Of a stretch of DNA of 63,448 bases, positions 53,108 to 61,258 are shown piece by piece. Location of the stretch: assembly GCA_016936655.1 (NCBI GenBank), contig JAFGXL010000010.1:1-63448 (forward strand), given 5' to 3'. The DNA is from Nitrospirota bacterium (GTDB lineage Bacteria; Nitrospirota; Thermodesulfovibrionia; Thermodesulfovibrionales; Dissulfurispiraceae). Each line of letters begins with the position of its first letter. Within the stretch, counting starts at the first letter, position 1. The translations under genes were made by a program, and so were the position numbers. The notes under the pieces were generated by a model that saw only the letters and a program-made list of their open reading frames with translations, was not told the DNA's origin and did not search any database.

Positions 53108-54997
53108 ATGAGAAAAATTAATTTTACTCTGGCCTTATTAGTGCTGTTTTTTGTTGTAATGATAGTTGGAGTCGATGGGGGTCTGTCTGCTGCAACTTAC
53201 ACCTCTGCCTGGAATGATTTCACTGTAACGGTGCCGGATGGATGGCGGGTAAGCCTGGACAATGAAGGAACAGGTTATGCGAACTCCGTGTTTAAGAGTC
53301 CGGAACCCAACTACAGCCTCTCAATCAGGTGGTATACTCATTGGGCAACGCATATGCAGACAAATGGATCTCTGGAAATGTTTGCCAGTGCTGACGATTT
53401 TGCCAAACAGATTAGTGCCTGGTATGGGAACTCGTACATGGTGGAACAGGTCCACGAGATTAATGTCGGTGATAAGAAGATGAAACGATTTACAGGCAAG
53501 CTTTCGAGTCTTTCGCAGAAAGACTACGATGCTGCGAATTATAGCATGAACAGGCGCAGCAGAATGGGAGGGATACTTTTCAGTGACAGCGAAGCAATTG
53601 CCGGCGGAAGACAGGTCTGGACTGTTGTGCCGGCCCGCTCCGGCTTTTATGTGCTTGCGTATTTCGCACCGGATGTGGATTACGGTAAATATGAAAAATA
53701 CTATAATCAGATGATAGCTTCTTTTGTCCCGAAGGATGGTCCGGGCGGAACCGGAAGCAAGGCGGATCCGAACCTGTCCCAGAAGATAGAGCAGGATAAG
53801 CTTGAAGGATTGATAGCAGGTATTAGATCGCAGAAAGATACACTTTTCAAGCAAGGCACAAAGAGCATTACGGATTATGCATACAGCAGCAGCCCCCGTA
53901 ATATGTCTGTTCCTTCCGGAAGATTTGCCGGCTCTTCTTCTCTTGAGGATATTATCAAATTTGTATCAAATATGAAGGCTGCTCCTGTAATACCCGAGGC
54001 GGCAAAACGCAGTTTCGTGAAAGCAAATATTTTCATGAAAGCTGCCAAGGCTGCTTCAGATTTTAAAGAGGCTGTTGTCGCTTATCAGGAGGCACTATTC
54101 GACGCGCCCTGGTGGGGAGATGCGTATTACAATATGGGCATTGCCTTTGCAGGAGCAGAACAGCCTGTTGAAGCAAAAGAGTCACTCAATCTGTATCTCT
54201 TGACAAATCCAAAGGAGCCGGATAAATCCCAGGCTCTGAATAAGATATATGAGATAGAGGCAAAGCAGGAACTCCAAAATAAGCGCGAAGCAGCTATGAA
54301 GGCGAAATATGGAGGTAACAGGGGCGGTAGTTATGGGGTGGATGATCTTTACAGATATGGGGCAGTTGTTCAGAAAATGAGCTTTGACGCAAGCGGCATG
54401 GAGCGGACTATATCTCTGAAAATTGTTACACGCAAGGAGGCAGGGTATCTCAGGTCTTACTTTCAGATAACCGACCTTACTTCATCGTATGATGTTTATC
54501 TGCAGATACTCAGCATTGACTGGCGTGGCACAAAGACATTTTATTTTGACGATCGCGCCTATCCGAACAAGCAGTTGATGACTATGACCGTAACATCATA
54601 TGGAGACGGAGATGCCAACATCACTATACGCCCTGCTAATAACTCCTCTGCAGGCATTAAAACTACCCTTAACGCCTTACTGAAAGAATTAGCCACTCAG
54701 GCCGTATATGCCGGTGACAGAATGAGCATAGGTGGAAGGGAATTTTATGCTCTTGCACAGGGAGGCTCAAAGGGGTCGCTTTTGTTCTTTCCGCCTGAGA
54801 TAAAAGGTATTCTTGAAAACGGTTCAGTGCGTGATCTAATGCCTAAACTCGTGGCTATCGTAAACTACCGTGCATCTGATGGTACAAACGCGAGATATTA
54901 TAATTCTGACCTTGGCGAGATCAATGGGAAGCGTTACCATCTGGAATTTGATGGCAGCTATTATGTGGCAAAAGAGGGCCGTGGCGAGAATCATTAG
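53108..54997 (+). CDS. Secreted protein with PsbP/DUF1795-like and TPR-like parts
   Basis: 629 residues with a signal peptide. Residues about 30-215 (FTVTVPDGWRVSLDNEG ... FAPDVDYGKYEKYYNQMIASFVP) resemble the PsbP/DUF1795-like fold of small secreted proteins. TPR-like helices follow at about 310-400 (AVVAYQEALFDAPWWGDAYYNMGIAFA), and a beta-rich C-terminal part contains the acidic GTKTFYFDDRAYPN region and ends GKRYHLEFDGSYYV. Not recognised as a whole. It is very likely cotranscribed with the gene at 51826. Confidence 0.75.
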   Translation: MRKINFTLALLVLFFVVMIVGVDGGLSAATYTSAWNDFTVTVPDGWRVSLDNEGTGYANSVFKSPEPNYSLSIRWYTHWATHMQTNGSLEMFASADDFAKQISAWYGNSYMVEQVHEINVGDKKMKRFTGKLSSLSQKDYDAANYSMNRRSRMGGILFSDSEAIAGGRQVWTVVPARSGFYVLAYFAPDVDYGKYEKYYNQMIASFVPKDGPGGTGSKADPNLSQKIEQDKLEGLIAGIRSQKDTLFKQGTKSITDYAYSSSPRNMSVPSGRFAGSSSLEDIIKFVSNMKAAPVIPEAAKRSFVKANIFMKAAKAASDFKEAVVAYQEALFDAPWWGDAYYNMGIAFAGAEQPVEAKESLNLYLLTNPKEPDKSQALNKIYEIEAKQELQNKREAAMKAKYGGNRGGSYGVDDLYRYGAVVQKMSFDASGMERTISLKIVTRKEAGYLRSYFQITDLTSSYDVYLQILSIDWRGTKTFYFDDRAYPNKQLMTMTVTSYGDGDANITIRPANNSSAGIKTTLNALLKELATQAVYAGDRMSIGGREFYALAQGGSKGSLLFFPPEIKGILENGSVRDLMPKLVAIVNYRASDGTNARYYNSDLGEINGKRYHLEFDGSYYVAKEGRGENH

Positions 54998-55253
54998 AAC
55001 GGAAACAGGATTGTGCTAATACAGAGCAAGGTAATATGATGTAAATAGATAACGGTTTTAATTAATTAACAGATATTGCATAAGGTGATACATTTGATGC
55101 AGAAATGAAGATAAGAGTGATGGATAAAAGTTAAATGCAATTGTCCTTTTAAGTAATTTAGAGCAAATTTTGATGATCACCTTTTTCATTCTGAAAAAGT
55201 TTAGAGTAAACATTAGAACTTAAAATTCTATGACGTTTACTTAAGGAGGGTAA
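54998..55253 (+). other. 256-nt gap before the beta-repeat protein
   Basis: A+T rich, with no gene seen. It ends with a GTAAAC/GTTTAC inverted repeat about 30 nt apart and the AAGGAGGG ribosome site of the next gene. Confidence 0.4.
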
Positions 55254-55925
55254 ATGAAGCTAAAAGGTTTTTGGCTCTTATTTACGGTAATTGTCTCAAG
55301 TTTTTTTGGAGGCGCCTTTTCTTCCTATTTACTGACGGGTAGTACATTATATGCTCAACCTCCCAAGATTCCGAAAATTGTCGAAGCTGAAGAATTTCGA
55401 CTGGTGGACAAAGATGGCAGTGTAGTAGCTAAGATGGGCAAACGGGGTGATGGTGGGGCGGTTATACTGTTTAGTAAAAATGGAAAACCATCAGTGGGAC
55501 TCTTTTCAGGTAGTGATAATTTGCGCGGCTTGGCTGTTTTTGATAATGGTGGTAAAATGCGTGTGATTTTAAATGTATCATCAATTGATGATACTGTAGG
55601 ACTAAGCTTTACGGATAGGAATGAGGTTCCGCGAGTTGTCCTTCAAAACAGAACGGATAAGTCACTACTATCCTTTAGTGCAAAAAATAAGAAGCCTCAA
55701 CTAAAGTTAGTTACTGCTGATACAGGCTCGGGCGTTGCTCTGATTAATCCTGATACTGCAAACGTACAAATTGGGTTATTCCGTGCAGAGGATTCAAGTG
55801 GAGGGGTAACCCTTTATGATAACGCAGGCATAGTGAGGGGCGTCATAGCTGTTGATAAAGACGGCTTTCCTTTTCAGCAATTCTCTGACAAGAACGGTAA
55901 GGCTTTTTGGAGCACTATGGATTAA
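55254..55925 (+). CDS. Membrane-anchored beta-repeat protein
   Basis: 223 residues. One N-terminal transmembrane segment (about residues 7-30) precedes repeats of about 22-25 residues of the form 'x-DxxGxxRxxLxxxxxxxxGLxLxD' (VDKDGSVVAKMG, FDNGGKMRVILN, FTDRNEVPRVVL, YDNAGIVRGVIAV). The pattern suggests a stacked beta solenoid or propeller on the outside of the inner membrane. There are no Cys residues. Not recognised. AAGGAGGG precedes the ATG. Confidence 0.75.
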   Translation: MKLKGFWLLFTVIVSSFFGGAFSSYLLTGSTLYAQPPKIPKIVEAEEFRLVDKDGSVVAKMGKRGDGGAVILFSKNGKPSVGLFSGSDNLRGLAVFDNGGKMRVILNVSSIDDTVGLSFTDRNEVPRVVLQNRTDKSLLSFSAKNKKPQLKLVTADTGSGVALINPDTANVQIGLFRAEDSSGGVTLYDNAGIVRGVIAVDKDGFPFQQFSDKNGKAFWSTMD

Positions 55926-56297
55926 GCCCGGTAACCTCTGTGTGTGTTGACTTTGGCGTTCCCCTTCGGAATGAAAGAAGCAGGAGGATAACTATCTTTG
56001 ACGGAAAACTCAGGACAGACTACCATATCGAATTCGTTTTGACCGGGATAAGCGCCTTCGTAGCTTTCATTGTTCTTGGTTCTTTCAGCCTCGATACCGA
56101 GCGGAGAAACTGGCAGGGTCTCCACAGAAAGGGTATTGCAGACAAGAAGGAGTATTACACGAATCGATTCAACTTCTTCTGATGCCTTAAGACTAATCAT
56201 AAAAAAATAGTGACAACGATCATTTGGAAAATAGAAGCTGTGTCCATAATAATCTGCCTGATAAACTATGTCGGAGAGTCAGCCCCTGTATTAGGCG
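55926..56297. other. 372-nt gap without a supported gene
   Basis: Open frames of about 90 codons exist on both strands, but neither has a ribosome site, recognisable motif or repeat. A GCAGGAGGATAA stretch near 55978 looks like a ribosome site but no sensible start follows. It could be remnant sequence. Confidence 0.4.
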
Positions 56298-57131
56298 ATG
56301 ACAAGGGGGCATATTTATTTCATGATTGAAGATGATCACTACATTGTAAATACTAGAAACGCGCACATCGATACGCTGGTTTTTGAGCGTGAAGTGCACT
56401 ATTGTCTGACTGGTTTTAAGGTTGGAATTGAAGAGGCTCTTGAATGTATCTATAAAATCGCTTTCTTAAACACAAGCAAACCACCGCAGGAACCGAACGA
56501 CAATCAACTGATATGCAGGTATCTGTCTCCGATAAAGTTCATACAGCTTCTACATACGCGATCCGTTAACTTTCCGATGGCGACTCAGTTTTCCGACCAT
56601 TGGGAATGTCGTGTGCCTGAGGACTACCAAACAGCGGTACTAAAAGAACTTCGTCAGCACAACATATCTGCTGACGTTTGGAGCAGCTTAGTCAGGCGTA
56701 AAGCAGGAGAATGGAACATATCCTGTTGGACGCAGCTGGATGAATACTTTGATGATCATCTGATGTGGGATTGTTATGCGGGCGGATCACAGGGCGTTGG
56801 CATTACCGTACGTTACGGAGTACTGAAGGGTAGTCTCGCGAATTCCGTCAAAAACCTTAGTGCTGATGGAACGCTTTGTTGCGGAAGCGTCAACTATGAA
56901 ACTCTGTCCATTCTTCCATTCAACAAACACTATATGTTCAGGAATGAAAAGGAGATTAGGTTTGCTTTTAGGCCCATTAAGATTGGCATTCATAGTGTTT
57001 CAATCAACGATATCTTCCATGAATTCGGTATTCGAATTTCACCATCTGCCGATGTTTATCACCATGATGCTATGCGGCGTCTTTGGCTTAAGTATGGTGG
57101 CGTAGACCGAGTGCAATGGCCTATTGACTAG
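56298..57131 (+). CDS. DUF2971-like protein
   Basis: 277 residues. The core LICRYLSPIKFIQLLHTRSVNF...FSDHWE, then EWNISCWTQLDEYFDDHLMWDCYAGGSQGVGITVRY and FRNEKEIRFAFRP follow the order of DUF2971 (Tyr-x-FxDPxE, CWx, MWxxY, GVAI, K-x-E-x-E-R). Function unknown; members are common in accessory and defence-rich regions. An N-terminal part of about 70 residues is extra to the domain. A second ATG at 56322 is possible. No partner gene is coupled. Confidence 0.68.
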   Translation: MTRGHIYFMIEDDHYIVNTRNAHIDTLVFEREVHYCLTGFKVGIEEALECIYKIAFLNTSKPPQEPNDNQLICRYLSPIKFIQLLHTRSVNFPMATQFSDHWECRVPEDYQTAVLKELRQHNISADVWSSLVRRKAGEWNISCWTQLDEYFDDHLMWDCYAGGSQGVGITVRYGVLKGSLANSVKNLSADGTLCCGSVNYETLSILPFNKHYMFRNEKEIRFAFRPIKIGIHSVSINDIFHEFGIRISPSADVYHHDAMRRLWLKYGGVDRVQWPID

Positions 57132-57329
57132 GCGCCAATAATAATTAGAGTATCACTATACTTGCCCCTGTTTGGTCTGATAAATATGATAAATAGGTTC
57201 GGTCGATAAATAGGGTCAGCGCCCATTATTTTAATACGACGCATTTGGCATGAGCGAGGCAGGTCAATTTTCGAATAGATTCCTTCGTGTGGCACTGCTT
57301 CACTTTAGAGTAGATTTCGGAACATTGAA

Positions 57330-57345
57330 AGTATACCAGTATACT
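57330..57345. promoter_or_regulatory. Perfect inverted repeat, likely antitoxin operator
   Basis: AGTATAC-CA-GTATACT (7-2-7), 32 nt before the antitoxin ATG. RelB-like antitoxins commonly bind such palindromes to repress their own operon. Confidence 0.55.
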
Positions 57346-57377
57346 GATGTACTAATGAGGTTAAGGGAGGTGTGAGT

Positions 57378-57617
57378 ATGACCACAACAGTAAAGGTTGA
57401 TTCAGACAAAAGTGATAAACTCAAAGTAGTCGCCACTATTGAAAAGCGGGATATTAAAACAATCGTTGATGAGCTTATAGATGAATATCTGGAAAGGCAC
57501 AAAGAGACGCTGGAGATACTTTCCCGTCCGGATTGGGTGGAAGCCATACAGCAGGGCTTGAAGGAATCAGAGCAAGGGGAAACCGTCAAGTGGCGAAAAA
57601 AGAAAGCTGGGAAATAG
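57378..57617 (+). CDS. RelB/ParD-like antitoxin
   Basis: 79 residues from ATG 57378, with GGGAGG 7 nt upstream. The N-terminal KVDSDKSDKLKVVATIEKRDIKTIVDELIDEYLERH resembles a ribbon-helix-helix antitoxin, and the C-terminal acidic and basic tail would wrap the toxin. It overlaps the toxin frame by 28 nt and appears intact. Family placement is by pattern and neighbour. Confidence 0.7.
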   Translation: MTTTVKVDSDKSDKLKVVATIEKRDIKTIVDELIDEYLERHKETLEILSRPDWVEAIQQGLKESEQGETVKWRKKKAGK

Positions 57618-57866
57618 TCCTTACACGAACAGCTGAAAAGGTGTATGATCGAGCAAGCAAGGATATCCAATCCAGGTTTGATGCTTGCTTTGAAGCCCTT
57701 GAAAAATATCCTCTCTTAGCGGGGTCGATATCAAGCAGCTCACAGGGCAGCTCAAAGGACTTGCTCGATACCGAGTAGGGGAGTGGAGAGTTGTCTTCAG
57801 GGTTGATAAAGAGAAATAGCAGTCGAGATTATCGCTATTCTCCCTCGAGGGGATGCGTACAAATAG
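57590..57866 (+). pseudogene. RelE/ParE-family toxin with two frameshifts
   Basis: From GTG 57590 the frame reads AKKESWEIVLTRTAEKVYDRASKDIQ to LLAG near 57722. One lost base then moves the frame to DIKQLTGQLKGLARYRVGEWRVVFRVDKEK, which stops at TAG 57817. A second shift resumes AVEIIAILPRGDAYK, ending at 57866. Joined, this is an ordinary RelE-type toxin with the YRVGEWRV and RGDAYK motifs. The broken state with an intact antitoxin suggests a dead module. Confidence 0.85.
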
Positions 57867-57898
57867 AGTGAGAGCATAAGTAAAACAGCCATGACCTG

Positions 57899-58045
57899 TG
57901 CCCCAAAAAAGCAGGGCTTATCAAGGCAAGGCTGTTTAGTGATGGAGTACTGGTAAGACAGGCCATAAGAACCGCTGATTTCAAGCCTGAAATCAAGGAT
58001 ACTGCAAAAGAGTCAGGCAAAGAGCAGCCAGCAGAAAATAAGTGA
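57899..58045 (+). pseudogene. C-terminal fragment related to the 38564 remnant
   Basis: The frame reads CPKKAGLIKARLFSDGVLVRQ then AIRTADFKPE, and ends at TGA 58045. It matches the C-terminus of the gene remnant near 39180-39290 (CSKSNGMIKARL ... LIRQAIR ... KPE). No start or upstream domain remains, so it is a fossil of a second copy of the same family. Confidence 0.6.
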
Positions 58046-58137
58046 TCAAGGAATATATTATGACAACGCTGGTCGGGTTTTGCAGGCTCGACCAGCCTAT
58101 CCTAAGTATAAAACCCCCGACTTCTAAAGTTCAGATA

Positions 58138-58245
58138 TTAAGCCACCTTTGCGTTCATAGGCGCAATTGACTTAAGGATGCCTCTATCCTTTTCCTTTGC
58201 TATCCAGAGATCATGCTGGATCTGCAGTTTAATATCAGTAAAACC
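58138..58245 (-). pseudogene. Possible HigA-type antitoxin C-terminal fragment
   Basis: On the reverse strand a frame reads LQIQHDLWIAKEKDRGILKSI and stops at TAA 58138. It resembles the NLQ-x-x-YDL-x-x-A end of HigA-like antitoxins. It has no start and no helix-turn-helix, so it would be a remnant. Low certainty. Confidence 0.3.
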
Positions 58246-58373
58246 TGAAATTGCACAGATAATAAGAACATAAAATCAGCTTTTATTGAAATTATGATAT
58301 AATTAAGCATTATAAGCATAGCGGTTGCTAGTTGTTTGAATTGGTAGTGTACAAACCTGGCAGAGGAGATGAA

Positions 58374-58712
58374 ATGGGCTTGGAGCTTCTTACCGATAAC
58401 GAGATTATTGAAGAGCTTGGCAAGCGGCTCGATCTGGTGCGGCGCAGCAAGCAGGTACAGCTTGCGGAGCTGGTTAAAAAGAGCGGTGTAAATCATGATT
58501 CACTGAACCGTTTTTTCAATGGAAAGGGATCGATCAGTCTGAAAACATTTGTGCGCCTTGTAAGAGGACTGGGAGAGGCGGACAAGCTGGACAAGCTGTT
58601 TGTTCTTCAAAATGAGTTTAACCCTACTCAGCAGAAGCCGGCCATTCCGAAAAAAAGAATATACGCAAAAAACAGGAAGCCCGGTGCTTTTAAGTGGGGT
58701 GATGAAAAGTGA
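58374..58712 (+). CDS. hipB: HTH antitoxin, HipB-like
   Basis: 112 residues from ATG 58374, with GAGGAG upstream. An XRE-type helix-turn-helix (RLDLVRRSKQVQLAELVKKSGVNHDSLNRFFNG) is followed by a basic tail ending GAFKWGDEK. The gene overlaps hipA by 4 nt (GTGA). HipB dimers bind operators and hold HipA inactive. The basic tail of about 25 residues (IPKKRIYAKNRKPG) is longer than in E. coli. Confidence 0.85.
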   Translation: MGLELLTDNEIIEELGKRLDLVRRSKQVQLAELVKKSGVNHDSLNRFFNGKGSISLKTFVRLVRGLGEADKLDKLFVLQNEFNPTQQKPAIPKKRIYAKNRKPGAFKWGDEK

Positions 58713-60013
58713 GCAAGGTAGTTGAAGTGAAGCTTTGGGGTACAGAGATAGGATATCTTGCTTATCCGCCTGGTCAGACAGACTCAGCAACATTTGTTTA
58801 TGATGAAGAGTTCATGAAGTCAGGTATTCAGCTTTCGCCTATTCAAATGGCATATCCGCCAAAGCTGTTCACCTTTCCGGATATAAGTAGGCAGACATTT
58901 AAGGGACTGCCTGGTATTTTTGCTGACTCGCTGCCGGATAAGTACGGCAATCAGCTTATTGATATCTTTATGGCAGAGAAAAAAATTCCGCTGACTCAGG
59001 TTACTTCTCTTGACAGACTGCTGTATGTAGGTACAAGAAGCATGGGAGCTTTTGAATACCATCCTGCTGAAAAAGATGATCCAGCTTACAATAGCTTGCT
59101 GGCTCTTGATATTTCATTATTGAGTGAACTTGCAGAAATGGTGTTGTCTCAAAAAGAGGAGTTGTTCCGCAGGATTCATGATGCTGCCACAAAAAAAGAA
59201 GCTCTCAATCTTATCCGTGTTGGATCTAGCGCTGGAGGCGCAAGAGCAAAGGCTCTGGTTGCAAGGGACAGAAGCGGGAGGTTTTTTGATGGAACAGTGG
59301 AGCATGCAGAAGGATACAGTTACTGGATAATAAAGTTTGATTCTGCAGAAAATAGTGACAGGGACAGCAATGACCTAAAAGGCATGACGAAAATTGAGTA
59401 TATCTATAGCATTATAGCCAGGCAATGCGGAATAAATATGCCCGAAACTGATTTTATAATGGATGGCAGCAGTTTTCACTTTCTTGTCAAGAGATTTGAT
59501 AGAGATGAAGATGGTAAAAAGCTGCACTATTCATCCTGGGCAGGACTTGCTCATGCTGACAGGGAAACTACTGGGGCATATTCATATGAACAGCTTGTTC
59601 TGACTGCAAGACAGCTGGGTCTTGGACAGGATGATATTACCGAGCTGTACCGGAGGGCGGTATTCAATATTGTCGGCAGGAATCAGGATGATCATACTAA
59701 AAACTTCGGGTTTCAGATGAATAGGGCGGGTCAGTGGTCTCTTTCTCCTGCATTTGATATGACATATGCATTTGATCCAACAGGAAGGTGGACTAGAACA
59801 CACCAGATAAGGCTCAACAAAAAACAGGATGACTTCACATTGAATGATCTGCTGGCGTTCGGCAGTTATTGTAATCTCAGCGCCGGCAAGTCAAGACAAA
59901 TAGCCGAAGAGGTGGTTGATGCGTTCACGCAGTTTAAGAAACTTGCTAAACAATACAAAGTATTAACAGTACTCACAAATACTATAACAATGACGATGAG
60001 GACAGATTTTTGA
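58709..60013 (+). CDS. hipA: HipA-like serine/threonine kinase toxin
   Basis: 434 residues from GTG 58709. The N-terminal HipA_N/couple_hipA region (residues about 5-100) is followed by a kinase core: GSSAGGARAKALVARD (Gly-rich loop), YSYWIIKFDS, then RNQDDHTKNFGF (catalytic DDHxKN, near residue 325) and LSPAFDMTYAF (metal-binding Asp). All catalytic residues are present, so it looks active. HipA proteins phosphorylate glutamyl-tRNA synthetase or related targets. The end (LTVLTNTITMTMRTDF) looks atypical, and an IS-end relic lies 60 nt further on. Confidence 0.88.
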   Translation: MSKVVEVKLWGTEIGYLAYPPGQTDSATFVYDEEFMKSGIQLSPIQMAYPPKLFTFPDISRQTFKGLPGIFADSLPDKYGNQLIDIFMAEKKIPLTQVTSLDRLLYVGTRSMGAFEYHPAEKDDPAYNSLLALDISLLSELAEMVLSQKEELFRRIHDAATKKEALNLIRVGSSAGGARAKALVARDRSGRFFDGTVEHAEGYSYWIIKFDSAENSDRDSNDLKGMTKIEYIYSIIARQCGINMPETDFIMDGSSFHFLVKRFDRDEDGKKLHYSSWAGLAHADRETTGAYSYEQLVLTARQLGLGQDDITELYRRAVFNIVGRNQDDHTKNFGFQMNRAGQWSLSPAFDMTYAFDPTGRWTRTHQIRLNKKQDDFTLNDLLAFGSYCNLSAGKSRQIAEEVVDAFTQFKKLAKQYKVLTVLTNTITMTMRTDF

Positions 60014-60198
60014 TGTCTTTTATTTTGTCTGATATTCCCTATATCCTGTGCCGGTATCCACTTTTGGACTTGCCTCACTTCTGTAGATATACACAAAGAT
60101 CTCGAATGAAGTTAGCTCAAACTCATAGTGTGAGTGTCTTTTTTCAGCCCGCTCAAACATTCTGAAATCCGTTCCTGAAAAAAATATTGAAAAAAGTC
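60014..60198 (+). other. Gap between hipA and the str operon promoters
   Basis: No gene seen. It contains the IS-end relic at 60073-60128 and a weak 5-bp hairpin followed by a T6 run near 60119-60148 that could terminate hipA. Confidence 0.4.
60073..60128 (+). mobile_element. Relic of an IS3-family end
   Basis: The stretch CCTCACTTCTGTAGATATAC...GCTCAAACTCATAG aligns with the left end of the IS at 37354-37410 (CCCCACTTTTGTAGACATTT...GTTCAAACTCATAG), covering the terminal repeat and the last codons of orfB in the same orientation. The rest of the element is gone. Confidence 0.6.
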
Positions 60199-60228
60199 TT
60201 TACATTTTAAAAATGCATGTGGTATATT
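60199..60228 (+). promoter_or_regulatory. Predicted upstream str operon promoter
   Basis: TTTACA (60199-60204), 18-nt spacer, TATATT (60223-60228). Confidence 0.45.
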
Positions 60229-60279
60229 GTCTCTTCCTTAGCATTCCGAGAAATTATGGCGCTCAACTGCCGATAAGAG

Positions 60280-60308
60280 TTGACATTTAAGAATTTCTCT
60301 GGTAAAGT
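60280..60308 (+). promoter_or_regulatory. Predicted main promoter of rpsL
   Basis: Consensus TTGACA (60280-60285), 17-nt spacer, TAAAGT (60303-60308). A small TCCGA/TCGGA hairpin (60319-60332) lies in the leader. Confidence 0.65.
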
Positions 60309-60381
60309 TAGCAGGTTTTCCGATTTTTCGGAGATTTTAGAGAAAAATACTCTTTATATCAGTAATTTGTCTGGAGGAATC

Positions 60382-60753
60382 GTGCCTACAATTGCACAAT
60401 TAGTCAAACACGGCCGTACAGAAATTGAACAGAAGACCAAAAGCCCTGCTCTGAAGAATTGTCCTCAGAAGCGCGGCGTTTGCGTAAGGGTATACACAAC
60501 AACACCAAAGAAGCCAAACTCAGCTCTGAGAAAGGTTGCCAGGGTGAGACTCACAAATGGCATGGAAGTTACAGCATACATACCGGGTGTTGGACATAAC
60601 CTGCAGGAGCACTCAATTGTTCTGATCAGGGGCGGAAGGGTAAAGGACCTTCCGGGTGTGAGATATCACATCCTTAGAGGCGCATTAGACTGCGCAGGCG
60701 TCAATGACAGACGTCAGGGCAGATCAAAATACGGTACAAAGAGACCTAAATAA
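60382..60753 (+). CDS. rpsL: 30S ribosomal protein S12
   Basis: 123 residues from GTG 60382 ([11 protein letters not shown] after the start), with GGAGG 5 nt upstream. An upstream in-frame ATG would add 34 residues not found in S12. [15 protein letters not shown] and [15 protein letters not shown], the decoding-centre and streptomycin region, are present with the usual Lys residues, so no resistance change is evident. First gene of the str operon. Confidence 0.97.
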   Translation: MPTIAQLVKHGRTEIEQKTKSPALKNCPQKRGVCVRVYTTTPKKPNSALRKVARVRLTNGMEVTAYIPGVGHNLQEHSIVLIRGGRVKDLPGVRYHILRGALDCAGVNDRRQGRSKYGTKRPK

Positions 60754-60772
60754 AGATTTTGGGGAAACTTAA

Positions 60773-61243
60773 ATGGCAAGAAAAAGAGAAATAGCAAAAA
60801 GAGAAGTAGTTCCGGATCCTAAATACAACAGCAAGCTTGTAAGCAGGTTCATAAACATTATTATGGAGCACGGCAAGAGGTCAATTGCTGAGAGCACATG
60901 CTACGGAGCATTCGATGTGCTCAAAGAAAAGACAGGCAATGAGGCGCTTAAGGTTTTTAAGACCGCTATTGATAATGTAAAGCCTGTACTCGAGGTGAAG
61001 CCCAGAAGAGTGGGTGGAGCCACATATCAGGTTCCTATGGAAGTCAAGCCGGCCCGCAGGGTTGCGCTCGCGCTCCGTTGGGTTGTTGACTACGCCCGCA
61101 ACCGCAAGGAAAAGACCATACATGAGAAGCTTGCTGCAGAGCTGCTGGATGCATATAACAACACAGGAACTTCCATAAAAAAGAAGGAAGATACCCACAA
61201 GATGGCAGAGGCGAACAGGGCTTTTGCTCACTATAGATGGTAA
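60773..61243 (+). CDS. rpsG: 30S ribosomal protein S7
   Basis: 156 residues, beginning [33 protein letters not shown] and [20 protein letters not shown] are the conserved RNA-binding parts. S7 nucleates the head of the 30S subunit. It lies 19 nt after rpsL, with GGGGAAAC before the ATG. Confidence 0.97.
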   Translation: MARKREIAKREVVPDPKYNSKLVSRFINIIMEHGKRSIAESTCYGAFDVLKEKTGNEALKVFKTAIDNVKPVLEVKPRRVGGATYQVPMEVKPARRVALALRWVVDYARNRKEKTIHEKLAAELLDAYNNTGTSIKKKEDTHKMAEANRAFAHYRW

Positions 61244-61258
61244 GGAGATTTAACTCTG

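Noticed and set aside
55907-56200. Overlapping frames of about 90 codons on both strands
   Set aside because: No ribosome site, no motif, and the frames overlap each other; treated as non-coding.
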